Of a DNA stretch of 56,225 nucleotides, positions 29,809-38,515 are shown piece by piece. A model generated the notes under the pieces. That model searched no databases and was not told the origin of the DNA. It was given only the letters and a program-made list of their open reading frames with translations. Each line of letters begins with the position of its first letter. Position 1 is the stretch's first letter. A program made the translations under genes and the position numbers. Where the stretch lies: the NCBI RefSeq assembly GCF_014656215.1, contig NZ_BNBZ01000042.1, forward strand, positions 1 through 56,225. Reading direction: 5' to 3'. The DNA comes from Streptomyces zaomyceticus. Its GTDB lineage: Bacteria; Actinomycetota; Actinomycetes; Streptomycetales; Streptomycetaceae.

Positions 29809-30891
29809 TCAGACGCCGGCGTACGAGTGCTTGCTGTTCACGAAGATGTTCACGCCGTAGTAGTTGAACAGGAAGCAGGCGAAGGCGATGAGCGCGATGT
29901 ACGCGGCCTTCCGCCCCTTCCAGCCGGCCGTGGCGCGCGCGTGCAGGTACGCGGCGTAACCGACCCAGGTGATGAAGGACCAGACCTCCTTGGCGTCCCA
30001 GCCCCAGTAGCGGCCCCACGCGTCGCCGGCCCAGATCGCACCGGCGATGATCGTGAAGGTCCAGAGCGGGAAGACGGCCGCGTTGACCCGGTAGGAGAAC
30101 TTGTCGAGCGAGGCCGCGGACGGCAGCCGCTCCATCACCGAGCGGGCGAAGGAGCCCGGGTCGCCGCCGCCGGCGAGCTTGTTCTCGTACGAGTCGCGGA
30201 AGAGGTACAGCAGGGTGGCGACGGCGCCGAGGTAGAAGACCGCGCCGCAGAAGATCGCGGTGGAGACGTGGATCCACAGCCAGTACGAGTCGAGCGCGGG
30301 GACCAGCTGGTCACTGGGGGTCTTCAGCCAGGTGGTGGCCATGCCCAGGTCGAGCAGGACCGTCGTGACCAGCGGCAGGCCGAGCCAGCGCACGTTCTTC
30401 TTGGCGACGAGGAAGCCGAGGTACGCGCCGACCGCCACCGTCGAGAAGGTGGTGGAGAACTCGTACATGTTGCCCCAGGGGGCCCGCTGCACGGAGAGCG
30501 CCCGGGTGACCACGCCCGAGGCCTCGACCAGGAAGGCGAGGACGGTCAGCGAGACGGCGATACGGCCGTACAGATCGCCCTTGACGGTGCCGCCGGCCGC
30601 ACCGGGGCCGTCCGGCACGTCACGGGAGCCGGCCGCGGACCGGGTGACGACCTTCGGCTTCTCCAGGACGGCGGTGCCACCGGCCTTCTTGACCTGGACG
30701 GTCACGGCGGAGGTGGCGGCCGGGGCGCGGGAGGTCAGCGCGGCGGCGGTGCGGCCGACCTTGCTGCGGCTGCCCAGCACCCACTCGGCGATGTGGGCGA
30801 AGAAGGCCAGGGTGTAGACGGCCATCGAGGAGTAGATGAGCAGGTCGCTCATCCGCGCCAGGCTCTCGTTGGTCGTGGCGGCGAGGATCAC
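29809..30891 (-). CDS. ccsB: Cytochrome c biogenesis protein CcsB (CcsA-type haem handler)
   Basis: A 360-residue polytopic membrane protein of system II cytochrome c maturation. The tryptophan-rich haem-binding WWD motif is GRYWGWDAKEVWSFITW (about residue 300); conserved histidines flank it (for example WLWIHVSTAIFCG). The N-terminal helix SDLLIYSSMAVYTLAFFAHIAEW is followed by a cytoplasmic Ala/Val/Lys-rich insert of about 60 residues usual in Streptomyces. The GTG at 30891 overlaps the resB stop (GTGA), so they are coupled. CcsB and ResB together export haem and ligate it to CxxCH apocytochromes outside the membrane. Confidence 0.92.
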   Translation of the reverse strand: MILAATTNESLARMSDLLIYSSMAVYTLAFFAHIAEWVLGSRSKVGRTAAALTSRAPAATSAVTVQVKKAGGTAVLEKPKVVTRSAAGSRDVPDGPGAAGGTVKGDLYGRIAVSLTVLAFLVEASGVVTRALSVQRAPWGNMYEFSTTFSTVAVGAYLGFLVAKKNVRWLGLPLVTTVLLDLGMATTWLKTPSDQLVPALDSYWLWIHVSTAIFCGAVFYLGAVATLLYLFRDSYENKLAGGGDPGSFARSVMERLPSAASLDKFSYRVNAAVFPLWTFTIIAGAIWAGDAWGRYWGWDAKEVWSFITWVGYAAYLHARATAGWKGRKAAYIALIAFACFLFNYYGVNIFVNSKHSYAGV

Positions 30892-32615
30892 TTGTCGGCC
30901 TCTCCAGAAGGGGCGGGGTCTTCTGCGGGTTCTTCCGCGGGTTCCGGTACGTCTTCCGGATCGGCTTCGGGTGCCGGCGGCGCGTCCGCCGTGAGCGCGA
31001 CCGCGAGGTCGCCGAGCTCCTCGGGGAGCTTGGCGGACTCGCTCCGGCCCAGGCCCGCCATCTCGACGACGGTCACGCCGTCCTCCCCGCGCACGGCCCG
31101 GACCCAGACCCGGCGCCGCTGGATGAAGAGCGAACCGGTCAGACCGGCGATCGCGGCGATCGCGCCCGTGAGGGCGAGCCCGTTGCCGGGCTGCTGCGAG
31201 ATCTGGAAGCTCGCCCACTCCTTGACGTCCTTCTCGAAGGTGATCGAGCCGGCGCCGCCGGGGAGCGTCATGGTCTCGCCGGGCAGCAGCCGCTGCGCGA
31301 GCTTGTTGCCGGACGCGTCCGTGAACTGCTTCATCTTGGACTTGTCGAGCTGGTACACGTTCTGCGGAAGTCCGGAGTCGACCCGCAGGTCGCCGTGGAA
31401 ACCGGTGAGCGCCATGACGGGGAAGTCGAGACCGGGGAACTGCGAGAACATCGTGCCCTTGCCGGCGCCCGCGAAAGTCGGCACGAAGAAGGCCTGGAAA
31501 CCCAGCTGCTCCTTCTTGCCGTTCTTGTCGCGGTAGCCGTCCATCACCTTGATGGCGCCGGTGGAGGTGATGTTGTTGTCGACGGGCAGCAGCGGCACGG
31601 CGCCGTGGAAGACGACCTTGCCGCTGCCGTCCTTGACGGTGACGGCGGGCGCGTAGCCGTGGGCGATCAGATAGACCTTGGAGTCGCCCACCTTGAGCGG
31701 CTCGTTGACCCGGATGACGGCCTTCTTGTCGGCCCCGCCCTCGGAGTAGGAGACCTTCGCCTCGAAGGTGCGCGGGGTGCCGCGCTGCGGGCCGTTCTTC
31801 TCGTACGTGCCGTCGAAGGCGTCGAGCTTGAAGCTGAACGGCTCCAGCTCGTCGATGCCGAACTGCGAGCCGGACTTGAAGTCGTCGTACTGGGTGAGCG
31901 TGTTGGAGAAGCCGTCGCCCTCGACGATCAGCTTGCCGCCCTCGGACTTGAAGAGCTGGCCCCAGGCGAAGGCGACGAGCATGACGATCAGGGCGACGTG
32001 GAAGGCCAGGTTGCCGGCCTCGCGGAGGTAGCCCTTCTCGGCGGCGATCGCGTTCCCGGCCGTGTGCGCGCGGAAGCGGCGTCCCTTGAGGAGGGTGAGC
32101 GCGGCCTCGTGGACCTGCTCGGGCTCGGCCCCGGTGCGCCACGTCGTGTACGCGGGGAGCCGGTCGAGGCGCTTGGGGGCGCCCGGCGGACGGCTGCGGA
32201 TCTGGCCGACGAACTGCCAGCTGCGGGGCACGATGCAGCCGATGAGGGAGACGAACAGCAGGATGTAGATCGCGGAGAACCACACGGAGCTGTAGACGTC
32301 GAAGAACTGGAGCTTCTCGTACAGCGGCGTCAGCGTCTCGTGGGCGTCCTTGAAGGCCTGCGCCTTGATCTCGTCCACGCCGGTCTGCGGGATGAGGGAG
32401 CCGGGGACGGCGCCGAGCGACAGCATGAAGAGCAGGATCAGCGCGACCCGCATGGAGGTCAGCTGCCGCCAGAACCAGCGGACCCAGCCGACGATCCCGA
32501 GGGTGGGACCGCCGATGACGCTCTCGCCCCGGTCCTCGACGGGGGCCGTGGAGAGCTGGGCGCCGGCCGCTTCGTCGGCCCTGCGCTCGGTCTCCGTCGT
32601 ATCGGTCTTGCTCAT
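30888..32615 (-). CDS. resB: Cytochrome c biogenesis protein ResB
   Basis: A 575-residue ResB (Ccs1) protein. N-terminal helices begin at LTSMRVALILLFMLSLGAVPGSLIPQ (about 50), with FSAIYILLFVSLIGCIVPRSW (about 110) and NLAFHVALIVMLVAFAWG (about 195); a large exterior domain (about 215-460: FDGTYEKNGPQRGTPRTFEAKVSYSEGG...) and a last helix GLALTGAIAAIAGLTGSLFIQRRR close to the end, followed by an acidic Pro/Ala/Glu-rich tail. Works with CcsB in haem delivery to c-type cytochromes. The ATG at 32615 is 5 bases after the ccdA stop. A longer reading frame upstream is only the shadow of ccdA. Confidence 0.92.
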   Translation of the reverse strand: MSKTDTTETERRADEAAGAQLSTAPVEDRGESVIGGPTLGIVGWVRWFWRQLTSMRVALILLFMLSLGAVPGSLIPQTGVDEIKAQAFKDAHETLTPLYEKLQFFDVYSSVWFSAIYILLFVSLIGCIVPRSWQFVGQIRSRPPGAPKRLDRLPAYTTWRTGAEPEQVHEAALTLLKGRRFRAHTAGNAIAAEKGYLREAGNLAFHVALIVMLVAFAWGQLFKSEGGKLIVEGDGFSNTLTQYDDFKSGSQFGIDELEPFSFKLDAFDGTYEKNGPQRGTPRTFEAKVSYSEGGADKKAVIRVNEPLKVGDSKVYLIAHGYAPAVTVKDGSGKVVFHGAVPLLPVDNNITSTGAIKVMDGYRDKNGKKEQLGFQAFFVPTFAGAGKGTMFSQFPGLDFPVMALTGFHGDLRVDSGLPQNVYQLDKSKMKQFTDASGNKLAQRLLPGETMTLPGGAGSITFEKDVKEWASFQISQQPGNGLALTGAIAAIAGLTGSLFIQRRRVWVRAVRGEDGVTVVEMAGLGRSESAKLPEELGDLAVALTADAPPAPEADPEDVPEPAEEPAEDPAPSGEADK

Positions 32616-32620
32616 GGAAC

Positions 32621-33358
32621 TCAGATCCCCACCGTGAAACCGCTGGACCAGCCCTGCATCGTGGCGACCATGTTGTCCCACGCGCCCGTGAGGAGCAGGA
32701 CGCCGGTGGCGATCATCATGCCGCCGCCGATCCGCATGACCCACACGTAGTGCCTCTTGACCCATCCGAACGCGCCGAGCGCCTTGCGGAAGGCGACGGC
32801 GGCGACCACGAACGGTACGCCGAGGCCGAGGCAGTACGCGAAGGCGAGTATCGCGCCGCGGCCCGCGCTGGCCTGCTCCAGGGCGAGGGCGTTGACCGAG
32901 GCGAGCGTCGGGCCGATGCACGGGGCCCAGCCGATGCCGAAGAGCGCGCCGAGGACCGGCGCGCCGACCAGACCGGCGACGGGCTTCTTGTGGAAGCGGA
33001 ACTCGCGCTGGGTGAACCAGGGCATCAGGCCGAGGAAGAAGACGCCCATGAGGATCATGAGCACGCCGAGGACCAGGTTGAGCGTGTCGCTGTACTTCTG
33101 GAGGTACGTCCCGAAGTAGCCGAAGAGCGCCCCGCCGGAGACGAACACGGCGCTGAAGCCGAGGACGAAGAGGAGGGCGCCCGCGGTCATCCGGCCGCGG
33201 CGGCTCTCGGCGAGGTCGGTGCCGGAGACGCCGGTCACGTACGACAGGTAACCGGGGACGAGCGGGAGCACGCACGGCGAGAAGAAGGAGACCAGGCCGG
33301 CGAGGAGGGCGACGGGGAAGGCGAGGAGCAGGGCTCCGCTGGTGACCGTCTCGTTCAC
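32621..33358 (-). CDS. ccdA: CcdA thiol-disulfide electron transporter
   Basis: A 245-residue DsbD-transmembrane-type protein that carries reducing equivalents across the membrane to the ResA-like thioredoxin. The paired redox cysteines lie in FFSPCVLPLVPGYLSYV (helix 1, about residue 28) and FGIGWAPCIGPTLASV (helix 4, about residue 143), as in CcdA. Six hydrophobic helices are visible, with RKALGAFGWVKRHYVWVMRI before the last. It starts 4 bases after the resA-like stop codon and is followed 5 bases later by resB, forming one operon. Confidence 0.92.
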   Translation of the reverse strand: MNETVTSGALLLAFPVALLAGLVSFFSPCVLPLVPGYLSYVTGVSGTDLAESRRGRMTAGALLFVLGFSAVFVSGGALFGYFGTYLQKYSDTLNLVLGVLMILMGVFFLGLMPWFTQREFRFHKKPVAGLVGAPVLGALFGIGWAPCIGPTLASVNALALEQASAGRGAILAFAYCLGLGVPFVVAAVAFRKALGAFGWVKRHYVWVMRIGGGMMIATGVLLLTGAWDNMVATMQGWSSGFTVGI

Positions 33359-33362
33359 CGGC

Positions 33363-33968
33363 TCACTTCTCCTTGAGGAGGGGCTCGATCATCGACCGGA
33401 GCTTCTCCTCGTCCAGCGCCATGAGCGAGCGGGCGGCGATCTTGCCCTCCTTGTCGAGGACGACGGTGGAGGGGATGCCCTGCAGGCTGAGGGTGCCCTT
33501 GGGGAAGCCGAAGAGGATCAGCTTGCCCTGCGGGTCGTAGAGGCTCGGGTAGGGCACCCCGTAGTCCTCTTCGAAGGCGATCGCGGGCTGCTTGTTGGGG
33601 TCGCGGGTGTTGAGCCCGACGAACTCGACGCCCTTGCCCTTGAGGTCCTTGGCGACCTTCGCGAAGTGCGGGGCCTCGGCGCGGCAGGGGCTGCACCAGG
33701 AGCCCCAGGCGTTGAGGACGACGACCTTGCCCTTGAGGTCGGCGACGTCGAGCTGCTTGCCGTCGAGGGTCTCGCCCGCGAGCTTGCCGGTGGAGGCACG
33801 CTTCCCCTGGGGCGCGGTGGCGATACCGCCCGTGTTGGTGACGAAGTTGGTGTTGCCACCGCCGCCCGACTTGCCGTTGCTGTCGCCGCTGCAGGCCGAG
33901 AGCGTGAGGGCGGCGGACAGCACTCCGACGGCGAGCAGGGTGCGTCGAGGGGCACGGCTAAGGCTCAT
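33363..33968 (-). CDS. ResA/TlpA-like thioredoxin lipoprotein
   Basis: A 201-residue exported thiol reductase for apocytochrome c cysteines. The signal peptide ends in a lipobox (TLLAVGVLSAALTLSACSG, Cys about 26), so it should be lipid-anchored outside. The thioredoxin domain carries the active site VLNAWGSWCSPCRAEAPHF (CSPC, about residue 98) and GFPKGTLSLQGIPSTVVLDKEGKI with the cis-proline. The ATG at 33968 has no good ribosome site. It is first in the resA-ccdA-resB-ccsB operon. An upstream open frame is the shadow of other sequence. Confidence 0.9.
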   Translation of the reverse strand: MSLSRAPRRTLLAVGVLSAALTLSACSGDSNGKSGGGGNTNFVTNTGGIATAPQGKRASTGKLAGETLDGKQLDVADLKGKVVVLNAWGSWCSPCRAEAPHFAKVAKDLKGKGVEFVGLNTRDPNKQPAIAFEEDYGVPYPSLYDPQGKLILFGFPKGTLSLQGIPSTVVLDKEGKIAARSLMALDEEKLRSMIEPLLKEK

Positions 33969-34066
33969 GTGAAAAGTTTCGCATGGGCGTTTGGGGGATC
34001 TTGGGCACCCCCCTACGTGCCCGTAAAGCCCCTTGTCAAGATCGCCTAAGCGAACACGGCGTCCGA

Positions 34067-35353
34067 CTATGCGGACGGGGTGGACGAGGGTGCCGTGGCG
34101 GGCCTGAGGAAAGTATTCCAGCCGCCGGTCGGCTTCTCCCCCACCTCCAGCGAACGCAGCTTCTGGAGGATGTCCGGGTCCTGGACGTCGAGCCAGTCCA
34201 CGAACTGCCGGAAGGAGACGAGCCGGACGTCCTTCTTCCCGGCCATTCCCTTGAGCGCGTCCTCGACGGCGTCCATGTAGATGCCGCCGTTCCACTGCTC
34301 GAAGTGGTTGCCGATGAAGAAGGGCGCGCGGTTCGACTCGTAGGCGCGCGTGAAGCCGCCGAGCAGCGCGTCGGTCGCCTGCTTGCGCCAGCCCGGGTAG
34401 CGCGAGGGCATTCCCTTGGTGGTGTTCTTCGACTGGTTGGCGAGCATGTTGTAGTCCATCGACAGGACCTCGAAGGAGTGCCCGGGGAAGGGCACGGCCT
34501 GGAGGGGGAGGTCCCAGATGCCCTGGCGCTTGGTCGGCCAGGTCTGCCGGCCACCGGGCGAGCTGGCGTCGTACCGCCACTTGAGCCGCTTGGCGGTGGG
34601 CAGCAGGTTGTCCTGGCCGAGGAGGCAGGGGGTGCGGCCGCCGACGAGCTCCTTGGAGTAGTCGAAGGGCAGCGGGTCGAGGTCGGTCCAGCCGCTGTTC
34701 GTCTTCCACTCGGTGACGAACTTCATGGCCTGGTCGATCTCGCTCTGCCACTGGGCCGGGGTCCAGTTGCCGACGGAGCCGGAGCCGCCGCAGAAGTGCC
34801 CGTTGAAGTGGGTGCCGATCTCGTGGCCCTCGAGCCAGGCCTGCCGGACGTACTTCAGCGTGTCCTTGATGTGGTCGTCGGTGAGGTAGCCGATGTCGGA
34901 GGCGCCGACGCGGTTGTTCGGAGGGCGGTAGAGGTTCGCCTTCGACTCGGGGAGGAGGTAGATCCCGGAGAGGAAGAAGGTCATCGCCGCGTCGTGGTTC
35001 TTGGCGAGTTCGAGGAAGCGCGGGAAGAGGCCGTTGCCGACCTCCCCGGCGCCGTCCCAGGAGAAGACCACGAACTGGGGCGGGGTCTGGCCGGGTTCGA
35101 GCGGGACGGGGGCGTCGGGCTGGTGCGGCTGCTTTCCCGTGTCGGCGGTGGAACCGTCGCCGATGGGCCGTGCGTCGTCCTTGGTCGGGGTCGCCGTACT
35201 CGGGTTCGAGGAGGCGTCACCTCCCTTGCCCGGACCGGAACGTCCGGACTTGTCCTGATTGCCGGTGCTGCACGCCGCGATACCCATCGCCGCCGCGGCA
35301 CCAACGCCCGCTCCGAGCAGCCCCCTTCGACTGATCCCACTGATCCCGCGCAT
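34067..35353 (-). CDS. Secreted polysaccharide-deacetylase-like lipoprotein
   Basis: About 428 residues. It starts MRGISGISRRGLLGAGVGAA with a twin-arginine motif and a lipobox-like GIAACSTG (Cys about 28), so Tat export and lipidation are likely. A Ser/Asp/Pro-rich linker runs to about residue 75. The domain then reads PPQFVVFSWDGAGEVGNGLFPRFLELAKNHDAAMTFFLSGIYLLP (about 83-130; NodB-like fold with Asp in the first strand), WLEGHEIGTHFNGHF (about 165; the H-x-x-x-H metal motif seen in deacetylases), and APFFIGNHFEQWNGG (about 360). The family is polysaccharide deacetylase-related, but catalytic residues were not all verified. The ATG at 35353 has GGGGATG before it. Confidence 0.78.
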   Translation of the reverse strand: MRGISGISRRGLLGAGVGAAAAMGIAACSTGNQDKSGRSGPGKGGDASSNPSTATPTKDDARPIGDGSTADTGKQPHQPDAPVPLEPGQTPPQFVVFSWDGAGEVGNGLFPRFLELAKNHDAAMTFFLSGIYLLPESKANLYRPPNNRVGASDIGYLTDDHIKDTLKYVRQAWLEGHEIGTHFNGHFCGGSGSVGNWTPAQWQSEIDQAMKFVTEWKTNSGWTDLDPLPFDYSKELVGGRTPCLLGQDNLLPTAKRLKWRYDASSPGGRQTWPTKRQGIWDLPLQAVPFPGHSFEVLSMDYNMLANQSKNTTKGMPSRYPGWRKQATDALLGGFTRAYESNRAPFFIGNHFEQWNGGIYMDAVEDALKGMAGKKDVRLVSFRQFVDWLDVQDPDILQKLRSLEVGEKPTGGWNTFLRPATAPSSTPSA

Positions 35354-35455
35354 GACATCCCCATTCGCGCTGACGTATGACCTGAACGTCATCCAAACCG
35401 ACAATGAGTGAGATGCCGGGAGGAACACGTAGGTTCCGGGAATTCGCACAAAAAT

Positions 35456-35499
35456 TTCAGGGCGGTCGGTTGGCATGAACACCACCCGACCGCCCTGAA
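35456..35499 (-). terminator. Intrinsic terminator of the hemL-phosphatase unit
   Basis: Perfect 14-bp arms (TTCAGGGCGGTCGG at 35456-35469 and complement at 35486-35499). On the minus strand the stem is followed directly by a U-rich ATTTTTG run, the clearest Rho-independent terminator in the window. Confidence 0.88.
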
Positions 35500-35552
35500 C
35501 TGTGGACCGTGCACTCCCGCGCTGTCCAGTGGGGGGCCCCCGTTGCGGAGCC

Positions 35553-36281
35553 TTACGCTCCGAAGGCCTTCGCCTTCCCCTTGACCGGCTTCGCACCCGC
35601 CAGCAGATGCGCCGGAACGAGATCCCGGGCCGGCTCGCTGTACCCGACCGAGACGATCTTGTCGCCCTGGTACGTGAACGAGGTCAGCGAGGCCAGCGTG
35701 CACTGCCGCCGGCGCGGGTCGTGCCAGAGCCGGCGCTTCTCCACGAAGCTGCGGACGATCCAGATCGGCAGCTGGTGGCTGACGCAGACCGCCTCGTGCC
35801 CCCGGGCCGCGTCCTTCGCCGCGTCGAGCGCGCCCATCATGCGGACGACCTGCTCGACGTACGGCTCGCCCCAGGACGGCTGGAACGGGTTGGTCAGGTG
35901 CTTCCAGTTCGCCGGCCTGCGCAGCGCCCCGTCCCCGACACCGAAGGTCTTGCCCTCGAAGACGTTCGCCGCCTCGATGAGCCGCCCGTCGCTCGCCAGA
36001 TCCAGACCGTGGGTCTTGGCGACCGGCATCGCCGTCTCCTGCGCCCGCTCCAGCGGGGAGGCGACGACGTACGTGATGTCCCGGGCGGCCAGGTGCTCGG
36101 CGACCCGGTCCGCCATCTGCCGGCCGAGCTCGGAGAGGTGGTAGCCGGCGCGGCGCCCGTAGAGGACACCGTCGGGGTTGTGCACCTCGCCGTGCCGCAT
36201 CAGGTGGACGACGGTGATGTCCTGGTCGCTCTTCGGGGAGCTCGTCGCGCCGCTCGTGCCCTCGCTCATGCCCTCGCTCAT
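35553..36281 (-). CDS. Histidine phosphatase family protein (phosphoglycerate mutase-like)
   Basis: A 242-residue branch-2-less phosphoglycerate mutase/phosphatase. The phosphohistidine motif is VVHLMRHGEVHNPDGVLYGR (RHG at about residue 30), followed by LSELGRQMADRVAEHLAARDITYVVASPLERAQETA; the second histidine lies in EAVCVSHQLPIWIVRSF (about 175). Probably a phosphatase of a small metabolite. The ATG at 36281 overlaps the hemL stop (ATGA), so it is coupled to hemL. A U-tailed terminator follows. The link to haem synthesis is positional only. Confidence 0.88.
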   Translation of the reverse strand: MSEGMSEGTSGATSSPKSDQDITVVHLMRHGEVHNPDGVLYGRRAGYHLSELGRQMADRVAEHLAARDITYVVASPLERAQETAMPVAKTHGLDLASDGRLIEAANVFEGKTFGVGDGALRRPANWKHLTNPFQPSWGEPYVEQVVRMMGALDAAKDAARGHEAVCVSHQLPIWIVRSFVEKRRLWHDPRRRQCTLASLTSFTYQGDKIVSVGYSEPARDLVPAHLLAGAKPVKGKAKAFGA

Positions 36282-37585
36282 GCCGTCGCCTCCGCGGCGG
36301 CGCGGGCGGCGGCCGGCAGGGCGGCGGCGATGCGCTCGATCGCCCGCTCGTCGTGCGAGGCCGAGACGAACCAGGACTCGAAGGCGGACGGCGGCAGGTA
36401 GACGCCGTCGGCCAGCATCGAGTGGAAGAAGGCGTTGAAGCGGAAGGCCTCCTGCTGCTTCGCCTCGTCGTAGTTGCGCACCTCGTCGGCGGTGAAGAAC
36501 ACCGAGAACATGTTGGACGCGGTCTGCAGCCGGTGCGCCACGCCCTCCTTCGCCAGCGCGCCGGTGACCAGGCCCTGGATCTCCTGGGAGACCGCGTTCA
36601 CCTTCTCGTACGCCGCGTCGTCGAGCAGCCGCAGCTGCGCGAGCCCGGCGGCGGTCGCGATCGGGTTACCGGAGAGGGTGCCCGCCTGGTAGACCGGCCC
36701 GGCCGGGGCGAGGTGCCCCATGACGTCGGCGCGGCCGCCGAACGCGGCGGCGGGGAAGCCGCCGCCCATGACCTTGCCGAAGGTCAGGAGGTCCGCCTTC
36801 ACCCCGTCGACGCCGTACCAGCCGGCCTTCGAGGTACGGAATCCGGTCATCACCTCGTCGGAGATGTACAGCGCGCCGTTCTCCCGGCACAGATCGGCCA
36901 GACCCTGGTTGAAGCCCTCCGCCGGCGGGACGACGCCCATGTTGCCGGGAGAGGCCTCGGTGATGACACAGGCGATCTCGCCCGGGTGCGCGGCGAACGC
37001 GGCCCGCGCGGCCTCCAGGTCGTTGTAGGGCAGCACGATCGTGTCCCCGGCCTGCGCGCCGGTCACGCCGGGCGTGTCGGGCAGCCCGAGGGTGGCGACA
37101 CCGGAACCGGCCGCGGCGAGCAGCGCGTCCACGTGGCCGTGGTAGCAGCCCGCGAACTTGACGACCTTGGCACGCCCGGTGAACCCGCGGGCGAGCCGGA
37201 TCGCGGACATCGTGGCCTCGGTGCCGGAGGAGACGAGGCGCACCTGCTCGACCGGCTCGACGCGCGCCACGATCTCCTCGGCGAGCGCGACCTCGCCCTC
37301 GCCGGGCGTGCCGAACGAGGTGCCGCGGGCCACGGCGGCCTGCACCGCGGCGGTGACCTCGGGGTGCGCGTGACCGAGGATCATCGGCCCCCAGGAGCAC
37401 ACCAGGTCGACGTACTCACGGCCGTCCGCGTCGGTGAGGTAGGGACCGGAACCGGACACCATGAACCGGGGCGTTCCGCCCACGGCCCGGAAGGCACGCA
37501 CCGGTGAGTTCACGCCGCCGGGCGTCACGAGGGAAGCGCGGTCGAAAAGCGTCTGTGAGACTGGGGCTTCGTATGAATACGGCAC
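36278..37585 (-). CDS. hemL: Glutamate-1-semialdehyde 2,1-aminomutase HemL
   Basis: A 435-residue PLP enzyme converting glutamate-1-semialdehyde to 5-aminolevulinate, the C5 route to haem. Family signature LFDRASLVTPGGVNSPVRAF at the N-terminus; VRLVSSGTEATMSAIRLARGFTGR (about 125), HVDALLAAAGSG, and the PLP lysine region LLTFGKVMGGGFPAAAFGGR (about 265-285, Lys in GKVMGG). The GTG at 37585 has AGGA upstream and gives the usual length; longer reading frames upstream are unlikely. It heads a unit with the phosphatase gene. Haem made here would serve the nearby cytochrome c maturation genes, though they are separate transcripts. Confidence 0.94.
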   Translation of the reverse strand: MPYSYEAPVSQTLFDRASLVTPGGVNSPVRAFRAVGGTPRFMVSGSGPYLTDADGREYVDLVCSWGPMILGHAHPEVTAAVQAAVARGTSFGTPGEGEVALAEEIVARVEPVEQVRLVSSGTEATMSAIRLARGFTGRAKVVKFAGCYHGHVDALLAAAGSGVATLGLPDTPGVTGAQAGDTIVLPYNDLEAARAAFAAHPGEIACVITEASPGNMGVVPPAEGFNQGLADLCRENGALYISDEVMTGFRTSKAGWYGVDGVKADLLTFGKVMGGGFPAAAFGGRADVMGHLAPAGPVYQAGTLSGNPIATAAGLAQLRLLDDAAYEKVNAVSQEIQGLVTGALAKEGVAHRLQTASNMFSVFFTADEVRNYDEAKQQEAFRFNAFFHSMLADGVYLPPSAFESWFVSASHDERAIERIAAALPAAARAAAEATA

Positions 37586-37854
37586 TGTGATCCTGACCTG
37601 CGAGAACGACTTCGGGCACGACATCGGGAACGGAGGGACGGCGTGGACATCCTGGGTATTACGCCGGGGCGTTCGCCCTCCGCGTCTGCGAAACTGGGGC
37701 GTCATAGGGATGACTCACGGAATCCATGGTGTCAGAGGCCACGGCGTTCTTGCGGACAGGTGTTTCACCGTACGAACGTGGGGGAGGTCACTGACACGAT
37801 GATCGGGTTGCGCGGCGGGGTCGTGTTGCCGAGAAAAAGCAGTCGGGTGGAGAT

Positions 37855-38481
37855 ATGCATCGCGGTGGCGGACCGGGCGAGGGGACGGACGATCTGGGTC
37901 CGGAGTCTGCCCGCCGGGGGAGGCACCGGCGCCGGCGGAGCGAAGACCCGAGCTCCGGGAATCCGGGCGCTCCAGGCACTTCGGGCACACCCGGGAGAGC
38001 GGGTTCCCCGGGAGAACCGGTCACCGGAAGCGGGAGTGGCCGGTTGGGGGTGACGTACAAGTACTTCGGCGCGCCCGACGGCGCCACGGCGGCCCGCGTC
38101 CCGATCTCGATGCGCCCGGAGGAGCTCGGCGGCGACGAGCTCGGCATGGGCGGCATGTTCACCAAGATCAAGCCGGAGACCATAGCGGCCATGGTCCTGA
38201 CCGGCATCCAGGGCATGCCCCTGAACAAGGTGCCCCCGCTGGAACTGGTGGTGCTCCACCCGGACTACGCGGTGGTGAAACTGCCGATGACCGTGGTCGA
38301 CCCGCTCCGTGCGATCGGCGAGGAGTCGGTCGGTGCCGCGGCCTTCATCTGGTCCACGGTCCCGGACCGCGGAGGCCCGCGCGACGCCTTCGACGTCTAC
38401 CAGCTGCTCCACGAGTGGCAGGACTTCTCCGTCCGCCTCCACGAGGCGGGCCATCAGCCGTACTGCCTGGTGTGGCCGTAG
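37855..38481 (+). CDS. Conserved hypothetical protein (up to 208 aa)
   Basis: The conserved part starts at about residue 65 with VTYKYFGAPDGATAARVPIS; then FTKIKPETIAAMVLTGIQGMPLNKVPPLELVVLHPDYAVVKLP and a C-terminal AFDVYQLLHEWQDFSVRLHEAGHQPYCLVWP. The preceding Gly/Pro/Ser-rich segment (SSGNPGAPGTSGTPGRAGSP) is low complexity; the start is uncertain between ATG 37855 and GTG 38048. It is a Streptomyces-type globular protein with no recognised domain and no signal peptide, divergent from hemL. Function unknown. Confidence 0.72.
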   Translation: MHRGGGPGEGTDDLGPESARRGRHRRRRSEDPSSGNPGAPGTSGTPGRAGSPGEPVTGSGSGRLGVTYKYFGAPDGATAARVPISMRPEELGGDELGMGGMFTKIKPETIAAMVLTGIQGMPLNKVPPLELVVLHPDYAVVKLPMTVVDPLRAIGEESVGAAAFIWSTVPDRGGPRDAFDVYQLLHEWQDFSVRLHEAGHQPYCLVWP

Positions 38482-38515
38482 GGATCCGGTAACACCGGGG
38501 AGGACCGGCCCGCGG

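Noticed and set aside
29809..32283. An extended CcsB protein of 824 residues
   Set aside because: The extension is antisense-like Arg/Gly/Pro-rich translation of the resB region in another frame; GTG 30891 gives the normal length.
30888..33275. A possible CcdA-ResB fusion read through in one frame
   Set aside because: The upstream frame shows low-complexity Arg/Pro translation opposite to the real ccdA reading; ccdA (32621-33358) has its own intact frame and the ResB start at 32615 is clear.
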